This document shows, piece by piece, positions 35,701 through 48,764 of a stretch of DNA of 64,000 nt. The notes under the pieces are model-generated. The model was given only the letters and a program-made list of their open reading frames with translations, searched no databases and was not told the origin of the DNA. The DNA comes from Aulostomus chinensis (lineage: Eukaryota > Chordata > Actinopteri > Syngnathiformes > Aulostomidae). Both the position numbers and the translations under genes were made by a program. Each line of letters begins with the position of its first letter. Within the stretch, counting starts at the first letter, position 1. Location: contig JBBMOA010000012.1 of the NCBI GenBank assembly GCA_037954235.1, positions 13,344,644 through 13,408,643 of the forward strand, in the 5' to 3' direction.

Positions 35701-36511
35701 ATATTATGGCAGTTAATGCTAATGCACTCGTTTCAGCTGATGTGCATCTAAAGAGAGCTGACGGACACTTTTCATGTAAAAAGCCAGGTAGAGAGAGGAA
35801 GTGTGTGCCTGACAGAAAAAAGGAGGACAGAGCCTGTAGTGTGTGTGTGTGCGTGGGTGCGTGCGTGCGTGCGTGTGTGTGTGTGTGTGTGTGTGCTGGA
35901 CAGACAGAGCAGGATGGAGGGAGGGAAGAGGCCTTTCACTTCCTCTGTGTGCACATCACGTCTTCTCTCCCTGAGCTCAATTACAGGATTGATACTAAGA
36001 GAGGAAACTTCATCATGTCGTACAGATGTCTTCACCAGGAGACAGAGGGAGACAATGCATGTTGTCATTTAACGTGACACGGTCTGCATTCATTGAAAAC
36101 AAAGCAAATGAGAAACAGTTGGACATGAGATTTCATTATAGGCTAATAATAAATAGAGTTCTGCGGGGATGACGTATTTTTTTAGGCCCATTTGAAAGTT
36201 AGCGTTACCATGGGTTCCCTCGACCAAAAGCCAGAGGGGTTTGCTACAATGGATTATTACACTAAATAATCTCTGTGGCTAACGCAAGTTTATGAGATAA
36301 TCACAAATGAATACCGCTTTATTGATTTTTGAAGCATAAATGCAAAAGTTAGCAGTAAAAAGCTAACGTTATGCTATAAACAAACAACACCCCAAACCAA
36401 TGACATAATAGTCACTACAATTAGCTTTACACATCTTTCGTTTTTTTTGTTTCATTTAATGTGAGCGACATGTGAACCACTGTCATTTAACATACAATAC
36501 ACTTCCTTTAG

Positions 36512-36746
36512 AGGCGGCGTGGCTCAGAGGTAGAGTGGCCGTCTAGCAACCGAAGGGTTGCTGGTTCGTTCCTCACTTCCCCGGTGACCGTGTCCAAGTG
36601 TCCTTGAGCAACATACTGAACCCCTAACTGCTCCCGATGGCCCTGTGATGGACTGGTGACCCGTCCAGGGTGAACCCCGTCTCTCACCCAATGCCAGCTA
36701 GGATAGGCTCCAGTGCCCCGTAACAGATAAATGGTACAGAAAATGG
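36512..36746 (+). mobile_element. tRNA-derived SINE (head type B)
   Basis: It starts GGCGGCGTGGCTCAGAGGTAG with an A-box match, then GGTTGCTGGTTCGTTCCTCA as a B-box-like region. It continues with the segment GTCCTTGAGCAA and CTGAACCCCTAACTGCTCC, and then the 3' body shared with head type A (GATGGACTGGTGACCCGTCC, GGATAGGCTCCAG). It ends TACAGAAAATGG. No clear flanking duplication was found. Confidence 0.82.
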
Positions 36747-37566
36747 ACAAACTGTATTTAATGTATACCTACACATGTACTTTGTCTGCATGTTGTTAGT
36801 ACTTTTTTCTAATTCACTTGTTTGTTTCACTTTCTATTGTTTGTTGTCATGGAGCTACAGGGTGGAATTAAAATTCTTGTATTTTCTAATGATGTTCTTT
36901 AATTTATTGTTATTTGTTTATCACAAAAACAATTACATAAATGTCAGGCAGTTCACCAAAAACCCACTCAAAATTCATCTTGACTATGAGAAGAGGGAAT
37001 CGGACATCCAGCCGTCCTAATTTATTGGCAGGTTTTAGGATTCTGAGCTCACTTTATACTGAGACAAGTGCGGAAAATCTGAATAGAAGGAGGCTACTCT
37101 ATGAACTGGAGGTGGCCATGCCTGCTGGATAGATAATCTAACAATTCTGCTGAGTGAATTCATTTAAAACAATAACTCGTAAACAATAATACTCTTTCAG
37201 CTCCATCACAGTAAACATTTTTTACAACCCAGACAGCTCTATAAAGTGCTTTAGGCATCATTGGGCACAGCCGTCATTAGTCAAAGCCTGTGTGTAAACC
37301 TGAATAAAACCACTGTGTTCATGATGCTGTGCAGACACACGCCCGTATCCATCGTACATGGTTTCATTTCAAATGTGACACAAGCGGAGAACACACTCCA
37401 CAACAATGGCCATGTTTTGCTTTAATTTGATTAGGTTTTGTCTCAGCAAATGCCAAGTCCTGTTTTGCCTCAAGAACATATCTCTTAATCACGTTCCATC
37501 CAGGCTGTGTCTTTCATCTAAATCTCACAGCCGTGGCTCACACCCAACTTTATTTCGCTGAAAGGT

Positions 37567-37590
37567 AAAAAAAAAAAAAAAAAAAAAAAA
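37567..37590. repeat. Poly(A) run of 24
   Basis: A pure A run in an A/G-rich context. Two further A-rich blocks follow within 30 bases. Confidence 0.9.
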
Positions 37591-39221
37591 GGAAGAGGAA
37601 AAAAAAAAAGGCACACAAACACACCAGCAGGCGCGCACACACACGCACATCCAACAAGAGGGAATACAATGACAAAAGCCTAGCTCTCATCTCTGTCATA
37701 TGAAGTGATGTTTAGTGTTTAGCTGTGTGAGGTGTGTGTGTGTGTGTGTGTGTGTCTGCAGGGCTCAGATCCATGTTGTTTGGTTTGCTTCTCCATTAAG
37801 AGAGCTGTAAAGGAGAGGGAACAGATGGCTGCTGGCCCGCTCTGTCCTGCATCCTCTCACAACTGCCACACTTCCTGTGCGTCCATTAATCTTCCCTCAC
37901 TACTCCTGCAGCACAACTTTATTAAAACAACTCAGGAGAGAGCGAACAACAAGCCCGCGCAGCTGTCAGGAGCAAAAGACAAAACCATTCGTCCACAGAA
38001 GAATGGCCACGGATTTCGAGACGCATCTGTAAAACAGCTCAAGTAGAAGGCGGTTGCAGCTTTGAAGCAGGCGAAGTGCTCCTTCGCTGTAGATACACAA
38101 TAAATGCTCATTAGAAGGCTGTTGTTGTTGTCGATGTGGTCTTCATAGTTTGTCAAACCTGAATGTTAGGGGCTAGATCGCTGCTTGGGAGAGAATGGCC
38201 TTCGTAACGCCTTTAAAAATGTAATAAATAAACCTTGAATTACTGCTTCTGCCAATCAGTCAAGTTCTATCCATATTTGTCCACATCATCATTTCCTAAC
38301 GTTTGGCTTTTGGGTCAAATTTTGTCTCAGTTATTGGTGAGTGAATTCAAGAGTTAAGACCAAGTGTTTCTTGTGCAGACACGTTCAGCTTGACCTTTAA
38401 CCTTGAGTCTAAGTGTAAATAAGAGCTCTGAGAGGGGCAGTGGTCTATTGATCCAATCATAGCAGGCAGATAACATTAAGCCCCGCCTACTGCAATGAGA
38501 GCAAAGTGCCTCTGCAGCAGCAGCCTGTTTCACGGGATTGTGCCATCACAAGATCATGTGACAAACCATATTGCATATAGCAACAGTAGCAGAACTGCTA
38601 GGACACAACTGGAGTTCCCTTTTAAGAAAGAGGATACAGAAAAAAATGCCACAGAGGTACTGAATGGAAAATGTCTCATTTGCTCTTCAACAGACTGGCT
38701 TCTGCTTCCACTGGGTTTGCTGATCTGAGCCGCTGACGTGAGACTGAGAAAGATGGTGACAGACATACGGGGCAATTCTCTGACAGCGTTGTCCATTTAC
38801 TGGTTTCTACGGGTGACAACCGACCCATCGGGTTACCGTTAAGACTCAACCGTGTGATTTTCACCATCAATGTTTTCAACAGTTTTTTGGGAAAACCACC
38901 TCTAAGAACGACTGGTGGAGATTGCGGAGGCCTCTTTCTCTCCTGCAAAAACACAAGTTGCCACGGGAGCTTTCCAAGATTCACAGACTAAAATATAAAT
39001 TGGTACACATTTAAGTGGCTTAACATTACCTGACATTTTCAAGTTAAATTCATTTTGGGTAGTGAAGTGCAACACTTTTGCAACAAATCAACATAATTTA
39101 GTAATAAATCTATTGTCAAATGGCAATGAAAACAGGTAGGTTAGCTTGCCAAAAACACCAGCTACTACACTAATGCTGCCATTGCTAGATGCTAGCAGTG
39201 GTTGTGTTGACTTTAGGAGTA

Positions 39222-39437
39222 GAGGTAGCTTTTCATCAAACAAGGGGTAGCTCAAGCTAGCTAAGGGTAGCTCTTTAGCTAGCTAAGGGTAGCTCTTTAA
39301 CAAGCAAAGTTTAGCTCTTCAGTTAGCTTGGGGTAGCTTTTTAACAAGCAAGGGGTAACACCTCAACTAGCTAGGAGGAGGTCTTCAGCTACTAGCAGTA
39401 GTGCTTTAGCAAGCTAGGGGGAGCACTTTAGCTAAGA
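39222..39437. repeat. 22-bp minisatellite, about 10 degenerate units
   Basis: The unit is GGGTAGCTCTTTAGCTAGCT plus AA, with variants in which AGCTAGCTA becomes AACAAGCAA. Units at the centre keep the 22-bp step and edge units drift. It shares an AGCTAGC core with the 21-bp minisatellite near 25 kb but is a separate array with a different period. Confidence 0.85.
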
Positions 39438-40159
39438 ATCATAGGACAGTGATTTGATTGTCCCCCCACCTCTAATATTTATAATTTCATTTCGGAGTAA
39501 CATTTGAATTTTCCTTAATTGTTAATAAGACAAACACAATTTGTGAATGTTCATTTAGATCAAAAAATGTGACTTTGTTAGAGGAGAGTGATAATAAGGC
39601 AGCAGAGCAAGGAGTCCTCCTGACTGATGTTCTAATCCCACAAGCCTTTAGTTTGCTGTCCTGCTTAATCGTTCTCACAGGAGGAAAGCTATCGCTCATG
39701 AGGAAGCCTGTGCACATTTACATGTAGCACACTGTCATTACAAATATTCTCGGAACATAGCTCTATTTAGCTCTGCGCTGCGTGTCCGTAGCAGTCACTG
39801 GCTAAATTGAAAAATCAATTCCAATTTAAATTATTGGAATAAAGAACTCCACAAGATAAAATAAATAAATAAATAAATAAAAAAAAACGTCTTCTTCTAG
39901 ATCCCCTTTAATTGGAAAGTCATTTCTTCAGGGTATTCTAATGGTTCTGAGGGAAGATTGCAAAATAAAGTTGATGAGCTGGGAGAGTGTGTGTGTGTGT
40001 GTGTGTGTTTGTGTCTGTGTGGGGGGGGGGGTGTTAATAGTGTGTGCTTGTGTTTATGTGTTCCACTGACCCTGTGTGTTTTCTTTGCATGGTCACACAC
40101 TGTTCAGTCTTCTCCTCCCTTATGACAGTAGCGCCAAATGAAGACTAATCCAGCAGGTT

Positions 40160-40177
40160 CTCACACACACACACACG

Positions 40178-40237
<60 letters not shown>

Positions 40238-40242
40238 CACGC
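40160..40242. repeat. (CA)n microsatellite with CG interruptions
   Basis: An interrupted CA tract of about 83 bp with CG dinucleotides at intervals. Confidence 0.95.
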
Positions 40243-41794
40243 CTGTGGTCACTTGTCCCATACGTTTGTTCTCTGGACGAGTGGCAGTGGCAGTGGCTCT
40301 CAGGTCATACAAAATTAACCATCCCTCGTTCGCAATTGTAAAAAATGTCATTGTAATATAATCAACGAGCGATTCAGGTTCTGTGGTTTAAATTTATGTC
40401 TTCAAAATGTAAAATTTTAGAATTACATCAAAAAAGTACACTAGCCCGTGCCATCCGTTTAAACTTAAACAATGTAAAAATGATATTGTAAATTCTTTTA
40501 AATTTATTTTTAACAGCGTTCACTGGGATGAGGGATGTGGACAACTCATAACTTTATTGAATGAGGTAAAAAAAGTAAAGTATTTAAAAAAAAAAAGAGG
40601 AACTATTCACGGCTACTTCTTTGTAGCCACGTCTCTCCAGATGTGAGCTCATCATGTGGTTTTGGTGAAATTTGGTGAAAAATGGCTCTGAAACATGATC
40701 GGCCCTCAATTATGACACTAAAACAGGAGAGAAAACCGGCGTACGCTCACTCGTAAAGGTGAGTGGTTCATTTGGAGGTGAGCGTCACAGCACCATCCCG
40801 AGCACACGCAGACACATATTTATTATCAAAATGGCACGTCTATGAGGGAGTCACCTAATCGCTGTCCTGATTTTAATTCATATTCTAATGATGAACAATT
40901 TTGACTCATCCGCGTTATCTCCTGTCAGAACGCCATGATGACAAATCCTGCAATAAAGCAGGTTAAACAGTGACAAATTCAAACTACACTCATATTGTAC
41001 CACTGCCACCTACTGGTCAGTCTTGGTACTGTTTTTTTTATTATGCAGAAAGGGATGAAAAAAAAAAAAAAAAAAAGAACGGCTGAATTTAAAGGACAAC
41101 CTAAATGCAAGCACAGTACATCCAGACATAAATATGACAGTTTTCTAGATGAGTTTCCAGACTCAGTATTTTTCTGACCTCTTTGGGGGGCATTGCTCTT
41201 GAAAAAAAGAAATTCAGTTTCTTGACCGACGAAATGAAATATCTGCCCTTGTTTCAGGAGCCATCGTCTGTGCCTGTGTTTGTGCTCAGACCATTATCAT
41301 CTCCATCATTCCTGCAGCGTAACCATAATCAATTCAGGAGCACAAGTGTAAGCCTTAAATATCACACCGCCCTCACCAGGGATCAATATTGCTCGCATCT
41401 GCCTGCATTAAAAAAAATGACTTACCAGTTAATTCGGTCTTTGATTGTATCAACGGAGTATCAACCAATCTTGTGTAGATCCGTCTACACTTCTTTCATC
41501 CTCTGTCTAACTTTCTTTTTTTCCTTTTTTTTTCTGGCGTCGCCTTGTTGACATTAAAGAAGCACTGTGGCGAGACATTTCCATTCAGGAAAGTTGTTGA
41601 CGGAGTGATCAGACATGAAAGAGCCCCGTGTCGTTTTTGAAAAGGCCTTATGAGAGTGATGGAGATGTTAAAAGAAGAATGGCCTGAATATCACAAAAGG
41701 CTGAGGATGTGAACATGCCTTGAGTGAAAAGGCCGAAAGGAGAGAGAAAGAGAGAGAGAGAGTGATGAAAACGAAAACATTCTTGAGAAAGGGG

Positions 41795-41799
41795 AGAGG

Positions 41800-41841
<42 letters not shown>
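41795..41841. repeat. (AG)n microsatellite
   Basis: A pure AG tract preceded by interrupted AG/GGGAGAG sequence from about 41740. Confidence 0.95.
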
Positions 41842-41846
<5 letters not shown>

Positions 41847-41879
41847 TGGGCTCCATTTCCGCCTAAGAAGTGCAGAGTT

Positions 41880-42330
41880 AAAAGGTGGCCCCTGTACAAA
41901 TGAAACTCAATTTCACGCCACATTATCCCTCCCTGTTCTCTTTCCTGGCTTTCATTTTCATTAAGACCAGAGACAATCATAAATTAATAATTACTGCCGA
42001 ATGTCTAAGCGCAGGCCACAGTCCTGTAGCCCTCCCCTCGCCTCCGTGGGCTTCCATGTTCATGCTTGCAAAATGTTAATTTAGGTAATGTGTCCTGGCC
42101 CTTGTCAGATGAAACTGTTTTGTAGTTTCGCTAATACATAATGGTCTATCTGATTAGGTGACATTAGTCCTATCAGAGTATCAGTCTGCACCTTCCTAAT
42201 GTCTCTCCACAGGCTCAGGGCACCGCTGAGTTATCAAGAGACATGCAATATTACTGCTTTCTCTAAATGGCCTGGTCATGATGACCAGCGACGAATTAGC
42301 TCAGACGAGGTTAACAGTGCGGTTGACACC
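41880..42330. other. Candidate conserved non-coding element
   Basis: A low-repeat, AT-rich stretch with motifs typical of vertebrate developmental enhancers, such as AATCATAAATTAATAATTAC, TAATTTAGGTAATG, CTGATTAGGTGACATTAG and GAATTAGCTCAG. It contains no open frame, SSR or transposon signature. It lies downstream of dach1, a gene known for long-range enhancers in flanking deserts. Conservation itself cannot be tested from one sequence. Confidence 0.35.
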
Positions 42331-44779
42331 ACGTATGAATAAAGCTTCACTTCTGTCTTCCAAACTTTTTTTTTTTTCTTTTTAATAACCCTGTCAAGAT
42401 CATCAGCGGTCAAGCGAGCACAAAATAACAACAGATATGACTTCAAGGCGAACCCTGAGTGAAATAAGAGGCGGGATCATGTGGAATAATCCCGTCTGGA
42501 TGATGTCTTCATCTCCACATCAAGTAAATAAGTCGCACGCCTTGGAACAGCGTCGTGCTTCCCACACGGCGCTGAAAGTAAGATGCATAAATACAGCTAG
42601 AATACACATTTGGTATTTAAAGTCTTCGTGCCTCATGGTCATATTTGCACTGAATTGAATTTATTACAAAATGTGCAGTGATATGAAACATGTAGCTGCA
42701 GGGCCCATTCGCTCACATGCCAGCGCAGGCAAAAAGGCATCAGATAGAGAAATAAACATAATATCTGAGCAATAGCTGTGAACAGCCCACGTCTCACCAG
42801 CGCACTGCAGGCGAGGAGAGGGAATCTTTTACCGCAGCGAGAAAGAGAGAGGGAGAGAGAGGTAACGTTTGAGTCATTAGCATGGATAAAGTGGACATTT
42901 CTTTCACTCAAGAGTGAGTTTAAGCTCTGAGGAGGAAGCATAGTTTCATGATTGATTGCTCATTGTGTCATATTGTTCTTTCAAGGTTGATTGAAACCTC
43001 ATTTTTATCCCCCCCCCCCCAAAAAAAATAAAAAAAAACTAAAGAAAGAAAGCTTGAAATATTCCAGGCCTTGAATTTTTACAATGCAGCATTGAATTAT
43101 GCAGCAATCAGTCAATTATTCATCTCTGTGGCTGTGTTACAGCCATGCTTTAAAAAGCATGCAAAATGGGAATGGACCAAGCATGCTGTGTCAACATATT
43201 TCTCTCAGAAGTGCTTACTGGAGAGATTTGTCTCTCAATGTCGATTTGGTATTTTTTATGCATTTTAAGAGCTGTACCTGTTAGTGGCTGTTCTGAAATG
43301 ATCCTTGTGGATAACAGTTGTGTCTTCAGAGCAAAGTAATGTCATTCAAGAACAGACTGAACAAACGGAACAAGGGGATCCGCGTCAACAACAACACCAC
43401 CGGCAATGTCACTTGAACAACTCCGAATATTGAGGCCAAGACGATGCTTTTAAGTTCTCCTTATGATGTATTAAATAATCAAATAGCGGTACATTACCTT
43501 GTAATGTCATTATTGGTGCCATATAGTGAGTCAACGGTATCCACTTGAAAGACCAGCAGGTGGGAACCTCCCCACAACACAGGCTAATGTTTGAAGTTCT
43601 GATGACGACTAAAGAAGTTTGGATCTAAACTCTAAATTTATTCAGTTGCATTTTAAACAATTGTTGAAGCTGTGTGGAATGAGCCGACATCAAGAGTCCT
43701 TGTGTCGCTACAAGCTGTTTCACTGATCAATGTGCAAATTTCATTCTCAGAAGTTTCTGAATTTAGACAAGGATAACTTGTTTTCAAGCAGACAAATGTT
43801 CTGTGGCAACTGCTGATTAAAACTGTTTCAATATTACCAGAATTTTACAGCGTAACTATTTAGACTTTACATTCTTCACTAGGACATTGAGAGCTGCGCC
43901 ACAAACTAAGGTTAGCAACATGAGCCTAATGTGACGTTAGCAACAAGCTAACGTCACCTTTTTTATTTCTTTTCATGTCTTAGTGAAAACAATGTCATCG
44001 AAGGTTATAAAAACGCACAGCTTTTCAACATTACAAACTAAGCTCGTCATTTCAATTAATGCTTCTATGTTCCCAAATACGTCAACATTGTAAAGTTTTG
44101 GGGCGGTTGTGTTATTGTTTGATGAACCCTGGATAAAATATTGCTTTAAAGGCTCCAAAACACCCTCAGAACGTTGCCCCCTAAACGTGCTGTCAAAAAC
44201 ATTGACTTTTACAGAGAAATTATTTGACATAAACCTTAATGTTCTTTAAACGTTAGATTTGATCTTTGTCCTCGAGCCTCAGGCCTCCTCAGACCCTAGA
44301 TGGCTAACGTTAGCTACAATGCTACCTGGGCGGCAGCTCGCACCACTCGGGCTGAAAACGTTGAGTCAAAGAGACACAACAACCTCCTGGTAATTTCCCT
44401 CTTAAATGTGGAAATAATTTTAACAGAATATTGAAAAATAACGTTTTTAAAGCATGCTTCAAAATAACATGAACATGAATGCTATTTCCCCCGAACCCTG
44501 TATCCTGCTGCTGTCTAATCAAGACAAAAAAGACCCGGGGAAAATAATTTCAAAAGTAAACGTAAAATAATCGGTTACATTTTAGATTGTTTTTGTTTTT
44601 TTTAAAAGGAACTTTCTTTAAATAGTGTATTTAAAAAAACAAAAACAAACCAAATCATCCAACCTTTCTAGAAGACCGTTCTGGAAACTTCCAAATGAAA
44701 ATACGATGAGAACAATTCATGGTGATGTTTTCTCACATTGTAGAACACCAGCAAACAAAATAAATTCTAGCTGGGAGAA

Positions 44780-45411
44780 CACATGAAATCATTTATTTAC
44801 AGAGTGAGCTCGGTCACATCCTCATTTACATACTTTATCTTGAATTTTAGCCTATGCATTTAAAAAACAAAACAAAAAAAACACACGTGGAAGTCAAAGG
44901 ATACACACCCACACACACTCGGTGGAAAGAAAGGAAAATTCACGCAGGACAATCTTATCATTTCAATACTGGCACATTTTGTCGCTGCTATACAAAGTGA
45001 AGAACAATATGCTCATTCATTTCTGTACAGTTGGGTAGAGTTTACCTGGCAGGCCCCACATACAGACAGTTGAAAAGACTGATTGTAAATGTCACAAATG
45101 CCAAAAACAGAATCACAGAAAAAACAAGCACCAACCCCCCCCCCCCCCCCCCCCCCCCAAAGAAAACCCACTTTTATCAGATCTGCAAGTTACTGTGTAG
45201 GTGGCCTTTCCAGTATCGAGCTGTAACTCTGGAATGTTAAATCATGTGTGATTTCCACGCCTCTGCACCAAGTGTGTCCTTGAGCAACAACTCACATCGT
45301 TTATCATCAACATGTTAACTTTATTTGAATTTGAAGTACAATGAAGAGATGATTCGAAAAAGCTATATAAGTTATCAGTGACAACAGACACTCCATTGAG
45401 AACGAAATTTA

Positions 45412-45442
<31 letters not shown>

Positions 45443-46778
45443 CAAAACAAAACACCACATCTGTGAACATGAGACACTCGTCTTCCTCCTCTCCTGATTG
45501 TAACACATACGGTCTAACCTGCTTTGCAGTTACTGACATCAGCTTATGTCTAGAGAATATACATCAGCACTGAAATTCAAAAGTCTTTAGGTAAAAGTAA
45601 CAGGAAATCTTCTCTTCGTTTTTTTTGTGTTTATTTTCCATCATAAAAACTTGTGTATGAACAGAGATTTGTAATTCAATGGCATTCAGTTGGAAAAGTT
45701 GTGTCATGACTGATTGTTTCAGGTTCTTCAAGCTGATCATAATTTTCATTTCTTAAAAATAAAAACACACGAAAGAAAACACTGAGAGGTGCTGATTTTT
45801 GAGTGTGTCATGACAACAACAACAAAAAGAAAAAAGTACAGTAAATTCCAAGAAATATTACCTCTGTTACAAAGATTACAGTACTATTGACAGTCTTCAT
45901 TTGGAACAGAAATGTTTGATAATTTCAAAATCGTTTGGGCTTAAGTGAGTCAACCCTAGTATTTGTTCAGCACAATATAGGATTTATTAAATATCATAAT
46001 TCCAGGACAAACATTTACATGCCTGCATGCTTTCTCACCAAAAATGGCAGCTATAGGAAAGAATGATGGCTCAGAAATAGAACGAAACAAAACTGTAGGT
46101 TTATATAAATGGCGGTATTGTTTGCCTAATAGCTCTACTGCATACACAATACCTCGTAACGTTATATACACATACCTTATCAGTCCACTTCCCTATCATT
46201 AGCATCACATCTTGTATGTACAACAATGGTAAAAAGGAAACTTGATTGTATTTGTCATCTAATTTAGAAAACATGAAAATCAAACATCTCTTTTGATGAA
46301 CACATGGATCCTTTTTTTTGTTTGTTTGTTTTTTTTTTTTAATTTTTTGTCTTTTTTAATTTTCTTGCTCACATTGTTCATCTCGGTTTTGAGCTTCGTA
46401 AAATTCAATTTGAAATACAAAACAGAACTTCAGTGGAATTTCCTTTTTCGAAGCGTTCTGAGAGACAGTATAAAAATCTTCAGTGCTGTGAATTGATGGG
46501 TTATTACCAACCGTGTACCATGGGTACGTTTGACTGTGCTCAATATATATGTTTAGTTCATACATCAGAAGCTGCTTCATCAAACTAACTAAAGTTGGCC
46601 CCCTGGGAGAAAAAAAGACTCCTTCTTATTCTACATTCAAACACACACCTCCTCCAGCATTTGGGTGAACACAGCATTTCCATTGAACTCCTACAAGCAG
46701 CTCGACTCCTTCTCCACGACTAAACCACCCTGGATAATGACTCTTGAGAATCTTCTTTTCTTTTTTTTTCTTGTAACA

Positions 46779-46842
<64 letters not shown>

Positions 46843-46882
46843 CGCGTGTGTGTTTTGTTTCCTCCAGCTCCTGGTGGCCTTA
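44780..46882 (-). other. dach1: Probable 3' UTR of dach1
   Basis: The terminal dach1 coding exon leaves the stop codon at 46883-46885, and no further gene is seen downstream on the minus strand. The roughly 2 kb that follow are AT-rich and mostly free of SINEs, as expected for a long 3' UTR. Minus-strand AATAAA hexamers (TTTATT on the plus strand) occur at 45983-45988, 45630-45635, 45320-45325 and 44792-44797; any of these could be the poly(A) signal. A (GT)n tract at about 46782-46852 and a 24-C run at 45135-45158 fall inside. The downstream end is a guess. Confidence 0.4.
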
Positions 46883-46920
46883 TCAGTACATCACTGTGGT
46901 TTTCAGGAACAGTCTTCCAT
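46883..46920 (-). CDS. dach1: dach1 terminal coding exon
   Basis: An acceptor (CTCTGTTGCAG) on the minus strand ends at 46921. The 38 coding bases complete a split Asp codon and encode DGRLFLKTTVMY followed by TGA. The final residues match the known DACH1 C-terminus (KTTVMY). The phase fits exactly with the exon ending at 51353 (G|AT). DACH2 ends differently, so this exon also separates dach1 from dach2. Confidence 0.93.
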
Positions 46921-48764
46921 CTGCAACAGAGGACACACAGGAGCCCAAAAAAATTAGCCGACAGCTATCATCCCTGCTGACGCCAATTCAGGATGTGACT
47001 GTTGATGAAACGTGACTTCCAAATGTTGCCCTCTAGTCTTTGGATTTAAGGAGCGTTACTATGGATTTAAAGCGATGCAGGGATAAGGTAAAGTGAGACA
47101 CCATGGCGGCTACGATTAAGACCGCCGTACAATGGGACAGAAAATTACTGTTGCGACAACTGAGTCATTTATCGGATTATCTCGATGGTGTCAGGTAGAA
47201 ATAATCCACTGATCTTCACTTCAAATTCTACGATTATGTGTTTTGTTTGAGTGTGAGATTGTTATTTCACTCAGCAACAATCCGGCTGTAAAGCAATAAG
47301 CACACCTGTGTTTAAGGGGGCTCCTACTTTTTCCCTCATGGGGCCAAAACTGAAGCACAAGAGTCGCCACTTGGTGATGTTTGTAACGCCAAATGGTTTA
47401 GAATCAAAATCAAAATAAACTGACAGCTTCACACTTCCTGATTCAGGGACAATAACCTTCTCTTTTGGAAGATGCTGCTGCTACTTTACAGGACGATGTC
47501 TTAAAAGTGCAGTTGAGCGTAGCGTCGTTCTGTCGCCTGATCAAATTATACGAAAGTAATCAATAATCCTATATTTTTACTTCCCAAATTGACCCAGCAT
47601 AAACAAAGATTTACAGTTGATTTCTAAAATTTATTTTTTAATTTTTTTCTTTTATCATTATGCCCGTGTTGATTGACTGAATGTATTTTTTTTTTACACT
47701 TTAGGGCACCTGAGGCAGGCCAGTCCTGGCTGGTGGACCCTACATCGGCCGGCCATCTCTCCTGCTCCTTTCAAAATCCTGCACTCTCTCCTAAAGTGAC
47801 ATTTCCTGCAAGGGAATAATGTTTATCGAAAACGACACACATTCCTCTGTTGCGTTATCTCCAGACACCTCCAACCTAACGAGCTTTGTCCATTTTCAGC
47901 GAACAGTCTTGTCTGAGTGTTCGCCTGAGCGAGCAGCGCTCCTCTGATGCTGAGGCTGGTAAAAGCATCTGTTAGGCACCGTTCAGCAGCATGGATGACG
48001 TTTATTACCTCCGTCTGCCGGAGGAACGCAGGAGTAATGCCTTTAAAGAAGCACACGTCTCTATGGCAGTGCCGCTAAATAATTCAACGTTCAAGACAAA
48101 CGCATACAAAGGAATTTAGTGGTGTAAGTTGTTGGACATGACACAAGCAGCGCAGGACATCAGGCGCAACATTTGACTCCTGCTCAGCAGAGACGTGGAG
48201 GTCTTCCACGTCCGAGTGGGTTATTTCTGATTAAAAAAGATATACAGCTCAGAATCATTACGGTATCTACAGTTTATCAATTAGTCCAGCCAATCGGTGC
48301 AAAACAAAGGCTTGTTGTGTGTGTGTGTGTGTGCGTGTGTGTGTGTTGTGACAGTGGGGAGGGGTTGGGTGTACAAACACACAGGCTAATTACCCAGCAA
48401 CGCTGTATGTAGGTCTCAGAGGTATTGCACTCAGGCTGCCTCGATTCAAGCAACCAAGTTGTGTGTAGGAGTCATTACAGCATGAACGCAGCGCCACGAA
48501 GAACACGAGGGGGCCGTTGGAGAACGCTTGTGACGACTAGCGCGAGATGGGATACACAGCGCGTTGAACACACGGACGAAATATCTCACGTCTGCCTGCC
48601 AGTTGCCAAGGGGACGTGAGGTATCGCGGCGCTTTCCCGCTCGGAGACGAGGAATCGCTGAGGCTGGTTTCGGAATGGGAGCGTAACGTTAGTGCAAATG
48701 TTGAATCATCCGCTTACAGAGACAAACTGGTGACGTCTTGACACGTTGTTTTATGAACGAGCCT

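Larger units (their letters stand above)
30700..44780. other. Gene-free region between gpr18 and the 3' end of dach1
   Basis: No coding exon is supported across about 14 kb. It holds a short inverted repeat (GTAGCGCCT/AGGCGCTAC at 30762-30812), a 21-G run at 31505-31525, two minisatellites (about 32.38-32.71 and 39.22-39.44 kb), a head-type-B SINE (36.5 kb), CA/GT and AG tracts (35838-35895, 37725-37755, 40160-40242, 41795-41841) and AT-rich stretches with TAAT cores that could be conserved regulatory elements (about 33.0-33.6 and 41.9-42.3 kb). Confidence 0.6.
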
